In this document: positions 34,594 to 37,185 of the stretch, piece after piece
Layout of the letters: each line of letters opens with the position of its first letter
Position numbering within the stretch: the first letter of the stretch is position 1
From: Ignavibacteria bacterium
Lineage (GTDB): Bacteria; Bacteroidota; Ignavibacteria; Kapaibacteriales; Kapaibacteriaceae
Direction: 5' to 3'
Assembly: GCA_947459875.1 (NCBI GenBank)
Contig: CANHFG010000014.1
Coordinates: forward strand, 1 to 37,185
DNA: 37,185 bases
Notes under the pieces: generated by a model
The model's input: only the letters and a program-made list of their open reading frames with translations
Told to the model about the DNA's origin: nothing
The model's database searches: none
Program-made: the position numbers and the translations under genes

Positions 34594-35493
34594 CTACTCA
34601 GTCCGTCGCTCGGCCACCCGCAGACGTGCACTGCGCGAGCGGGGGTTGACGCGCTGTTCGTCATCGGATGCCTCGACGGCTTTCTTCGTGATGATCTTCA
34701 GGAGTTCCGGATGATCGCGAAACACGTTCTTGACGATTCGGTCCTCGCCGCTGTGATAGCTCATCACCACGATCCGTCCCTGCGGCGCCAGCAGCGTGAT
34801 CACGTCGAGAAGTGTTGCCCGTAGCCGTTCCAACTCGTCGTTCACGGCGATGCGCAGGGCCTGGAACAACCGTGCAAGCGTCTTTGCCTGATGATGCGGC
34901 GGGATCTGCTGCACAACCAGGTCACGCAGATCGGCCGTGGTTCTGAATGCAGCAAGGGTCCGACGTTGCACGATGGCCTTTGCCAGGCGGCGCGACTGTG
35001 GTTCATCCCCATAGGTAAAAAACAACATCGATAGCTGCTCTTCGGATCGGGTGTTGAGCAGATCGGCGGCAGTCTCACCCTCGGGTGAGAACCGCATGTC
35101 AAGGGGCGCATGGAGTCGGAAGCTGAAGCCACGCACATGGTGATCGAACTGATACGATGACACGCCTAGGTCCAGCAGCACGCCGTTGACGCTTCCCGGC
35201 ATTAGATGTTCACGCATCGTAGAGAAGTTCGCATGTACCAATCGCAATCGTGAGTGGTCCCCACGAGAGAGCTCGTCGGCAAAGCGTCGACTGCAATGTT
35301 CGATGGCAACCTCGTCGGCATCGAACGAGATCAGGCGGCCCGATGAACCGAGCTGTTCAAGGATCGCCGATGTGTGCCCGCCCCCTCCAAGCGTTGCGTC
35401 AACGTATACTCCAGCGTCGGAGATCCTGAGCGCATCAATGCACTCCGAGAGCATGACGGGTATGTGGTAAGTCTCTGCTTCGACACGTGCCAT
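34594..35493 (-). CDS. rsmH: 16S rRNA (cytosine(1402)-N(4))-methyltransferase
   Basis: SAM-dependent methyltransferase (MraW) acting on C1402 of 16S rRNA; usually the first gene of dcw clusters, as here. 299 residues. Seen: HIPVMLSECIDAL, VYVDATLGGGGHTSAIL (SAM loop), NGVLLDLGVSSYQFD, HAPLDMRFSPEG and NPRSRSARLRVAERR near the end. The catalytic-region motif is YHSGEDRIVK; many relatives have HSLEDRxVK, so a glycine replaces leucine. Divergent from the amylase gene with only 26 bp between starts. Confidence 0.95.
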   Translation of the reverse strand: MARVEAETYHIPVMLSECIDALRISDAGVYVDATLGGGGHTSAILEQLGSSGRLISFDADEVAIEHCSRRFADELSRGDHSRLRLVHANFSTMREHLMPGSVNGVLLDLGVSSYQFDHHVRGFSFRLHAPLDMRFSPEGETAADLLNTRSEEQLSMLFFTYGDEPQSRRLAKAIVQRRTLAAFRTTADLRDLVVQQIPPHHQAKTLARLFQALRIAVNDELERLRATLLDVITLLAPQGRIVVMSYHSGEDRIVKNVFRDHPELLKIITKKAVEASDDEQRVNPRSRSARLRVAERRTE

Positions 35494-35519
35494 TGGCGGA
35501 AATTGCCGATTTTTCGCCT

Positions 35520-37185
35520 ATGACAGGACTTGTCGTTGCACTCTCCGCACTCCTGATACTCACACAGGGCCCTCGCATTGACCGGATAGATCCCCCCCAC
35601 TGGTGGGTCGGAATGGGGGTCGACACACTGGAGCTCCTGATGGAGGGGGCAAACCTGGCAGGACGTCCGGTGCGGCTTCAGGGACGGGGCGTTTCGCTTG
35701 TCTCGGCACGTGTGGCGGGCAATACCCGCTATCAATACGTGCGCGTGCAGATTGCACCGAATGCACCGCCGCAAACGATAAAGATCATTGTAGACGGCCA
35801 GCCCGGCGACACCGCACTGTTAGAACTGCGCGAGCGCGGGCGTCAACACGACAGGATCGGACTTGATCCGTCGGACATGATGTATCTGATCGTGGCAGAC
35901 CGGTTTGCCAACGGTGACACGTCTAACGACGTCGTCCACGGCATGCGGCAGGATACGCTCGATCGTAATGACCCGTATGGACGTCATGGGGGAGATCTTG
36001 CCGGTGTGCGGCGGCATGTGGGGTATCTCGACTCGCTCGGGGTTACGGCGCTCTGGCTGTGTCCGGTTCTGGAGAACGATGAGCCCCGTTCAAGCTACCA
36101 TGGTTATGCGATCACGGATCACTATCGCGTCGACCCGAGACTTGGCACCAACGACGACTACCGTCGGCTATCCGACGATTTGCACGCACGCAGTATGCGG
36201 CTGGTGATGGACGTGGTACTGAACCACGTGGGCGACGGTCACAGACTCCACACACAACCGCCCGATGAAGGCTGGTTTAACACCTGGAACGAGTACACGC
36301 AGACCAACGGCCGCGAAAACACAAACTTCGATCCGTATGCCACAGAGCAGGACAAGCGTCGGTTCCGTGGTGGATGGTTCGACCGCATGATGCCCGACCT
36401 GAACACGGCCAACCCGCATGTTCAGCGGTATCTGCTTCAGAATACGATCTGGTGGATCGAAGAGGCCGGCATCGACGCCCTGCGGGTAGACACGTACACA
36501 TATCCGGATCAGTCGTTCATGGACACGTGGAACGCCGAAGTACGGAGGGTGTTTCCGGGCATCTTCATTTTCGGCGAGACGTGGGTAGAGAGTCATGCCT
36601 CTCAGGCCTACTACCTGGAAAAGTTTCCATTCAATCCCTCATCACGATTGCAGTCAGTCACCGACTTCCAGACCTACAACGCAGTTCGGGATGTACTTAC
36701 GCAGACGTCTGGATGGGATACGGGTGTCGGACGGTTGTATCGCACGATGGCGGCTGACTACATGTATGCAAGTCCAAACACGCTGGTGACATTCCTTGAC
36801 AATCATGACTTACCCCGCATCGCAGGCATCGTTAACGGCGACGTGCGCAAACTGCGTATCGGGCTGGCACTTCTTCTTACGCTGCGTGGGATTCCCTGCA
36901 TCACCTACGGAACGGAATGTGGCTTTTCGAGTACGACCGATCACGGTACCATCCGACAGGATATGCCAGGGGGCTGGCCAGGCGATGCAAAACCGTTCGG
37001 TCACACTGTCTCGGACGAACACAAGGAATGGTCCGATTGGCTTGGCAAGCTTCTGAACTTCAGGCGTAAGCATCCAGCCATGTCGACCGGTGCGATGAAA
37101 CACGTCACACCGCAAGACGGTGTCTATGCCGTAGCACGATACAACTCCAAAGAGACGGTGGTCTGCATTATCAACGCCGATGAAA
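35520..37185 (+). CDS. GH13 alpha-amylase family protein (cyclomaltodextrinase/neopullulanase-like), cut by window end
   Basis: Starch or maltodextrin hydrolase, exported, with about 555 codons visible and no stop. Signal-like MTGLVVALSALLILTQG is followed by an N-terminal domain typical of the cyclomaltodextrinase/SusA group (IDRIDPPHWWVGMGVDTLELLMEG). Catalytic regions are intact: region I DVVLNHVG (231-238), region II GIDALRVDTY with nucleophile Asp324, region III FIFGETW with acid/base Glu353, region IV LVTFLDNHD with His429/Asp430. The continuing sequence (RIGLALLLTLRGIPCITYGTE) is the usual barrel end. ATG at 35520 is the first start after rsmH's divergent promoter. Confidence 0.92.
   Translation, partial: MTGLVVALSALLILTQGPRIDRIDPPHWWVGMGVDTLELLMEGANLAGRPVRLQGRGVSLVSARVAGNTRYQYVRVQIAPNAPPQTIKIIVDGQPGDTALLELRERGRQHDRIGLDPSDMMYLIVADRFANGDTSNDVVHGMRQDTLDRNDPYGRHGGDLAGVRRHVGYLDSLGVTALWLCPVLENDEPRSSYHGYAITDHYRVDPRLGTNDDYRRLSDDLHARSMRLVMDVVLNHVGDGHRLHTQPPDEGWFNTWNEYTQTNGRENTNFDPYATEQDKRRFRGGWFDRMMPDLNTANPHVQRYLLQNTIWWIEEAGIDALRVDTYTYPDQSFMDTWNAEVRRVFPGIFIFGETWVESHASQAYYLEKFPFNPSSRLQSVTDFQTYNAVRDVLTQTSGWDTGVGRLYRTMAADYMYASPNTLVTFLDNHDLPRIAGIVNGDVRKLRIGLALLLTLRGIPCITYGTECGFSSTTDHGTIRQDMPGGWPGDAKPFGHTVSDEHKEWSDWLGKLLNFRRKHPAMSTGAMKHVTPQDGVYAVARYNSKETVVCIINADE

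Noticed and set aside
1229-36974. AGGGGGC as an oriented Chi site centred on the putative origin
   Set aside because: Plus-strand copies predominate about 2:1 on both sides of 18000, so the orientation switch expected for a Chi polarised by replication is not visible here. The enrichment remains; the polarity does not support this specific reading in such a small sample.
1-37185. Mobile element, prophage, CRISPR array or toxin-antitoxin pair
   Set aside because: No transposase, integrase, terminal repeats, Cas-like proteins or spaced direct repeats were seen; the gene content is core and envelope genes in regular composition.

Overview
The window is a gene-dense stretch of a bacterial chromosome with moderately high GC. 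It reads like a Bacteroidota/Chlorobiota-type genome (Kapabacteria or a relative is my guess, by inference only). The evidence is three exported proteins that end in type IX secretion (T9SS) sorting domains, several lipoproteins, a BamA/TamA-like barrel, a plant-type glutaminyl cyclase and a DUF2795 protein. I see no phage, insertion sequence, CRISPR array, rRNA or convincing tRNA.

Layout. 1-1212 is the tail of a beta-CASP metallo-beta-lactamase nuclease. 1213-6125 is a minus-strand operon of three exported proteins, two with T9SS tails. 6214-8210 is a divergent pair, a glutaminyl cyclase lipoprotein and an L,D-transpeptidase. 8217-10535 holds rarA and a Tat-type MBL hydrolase. 10646-13227 is a tight plus-strand envelope cluster (beta-barrel, BamE-like lipoprotein, second lipoprotein, exported ankyrin protein). 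13299-17766 holds a NYN/cold-shock fusion, a methionine-type aminotransferase, an M16 peptidase and an M42 peptidase. 17767-18250 is the only long non-coding gap. 18251-25975 holds serS, an arylsulfotransferase-like T9SS protein, mnmG, a GNAT and mnmE. 26075-28498 is birA-coaX-asparaginase. 28585-30942 is the BamA/TamA-like protein. 31000-35493 holds a DUF2795 protein, then rsmH-murF-mraY-ispD, a shortened cell-wall cluster. 35520 to the end is a GH13 amylase cut by the window edge.

The most interesting signals are origin-related. Two palindromes matching the ParB-binding site parS lie between mnmG and the GNAT gene (24009-24028 and 24067-24082). About 6 kb away, the gap at 17767-18250 carries at least six DnaA-box-like sequences and a roughly 27% GC stretch, which makes it a credible oriC candidate. 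mnmE and mnmG are classical origin-proximal genes in many bacteria. parA, parB and dnaA are not in the window.

A second signal is a short word, AGGGGGC (usually AGGGGGCK). I count 29 copies on both strands, against about 5-8 expected, while AGGGGGT and AGGGGGA are almost absent. It is spread through genes on both strands and could be a Chi-like or other genome-maintenance word. Smaller items are two long inverted repeats just ahead of start codons in divergent promoters (10596-10638, 16712-16751), and a perfect 20-bp palindrome followed by a 7-bp telomere-like tandem repeat (28506-28590).
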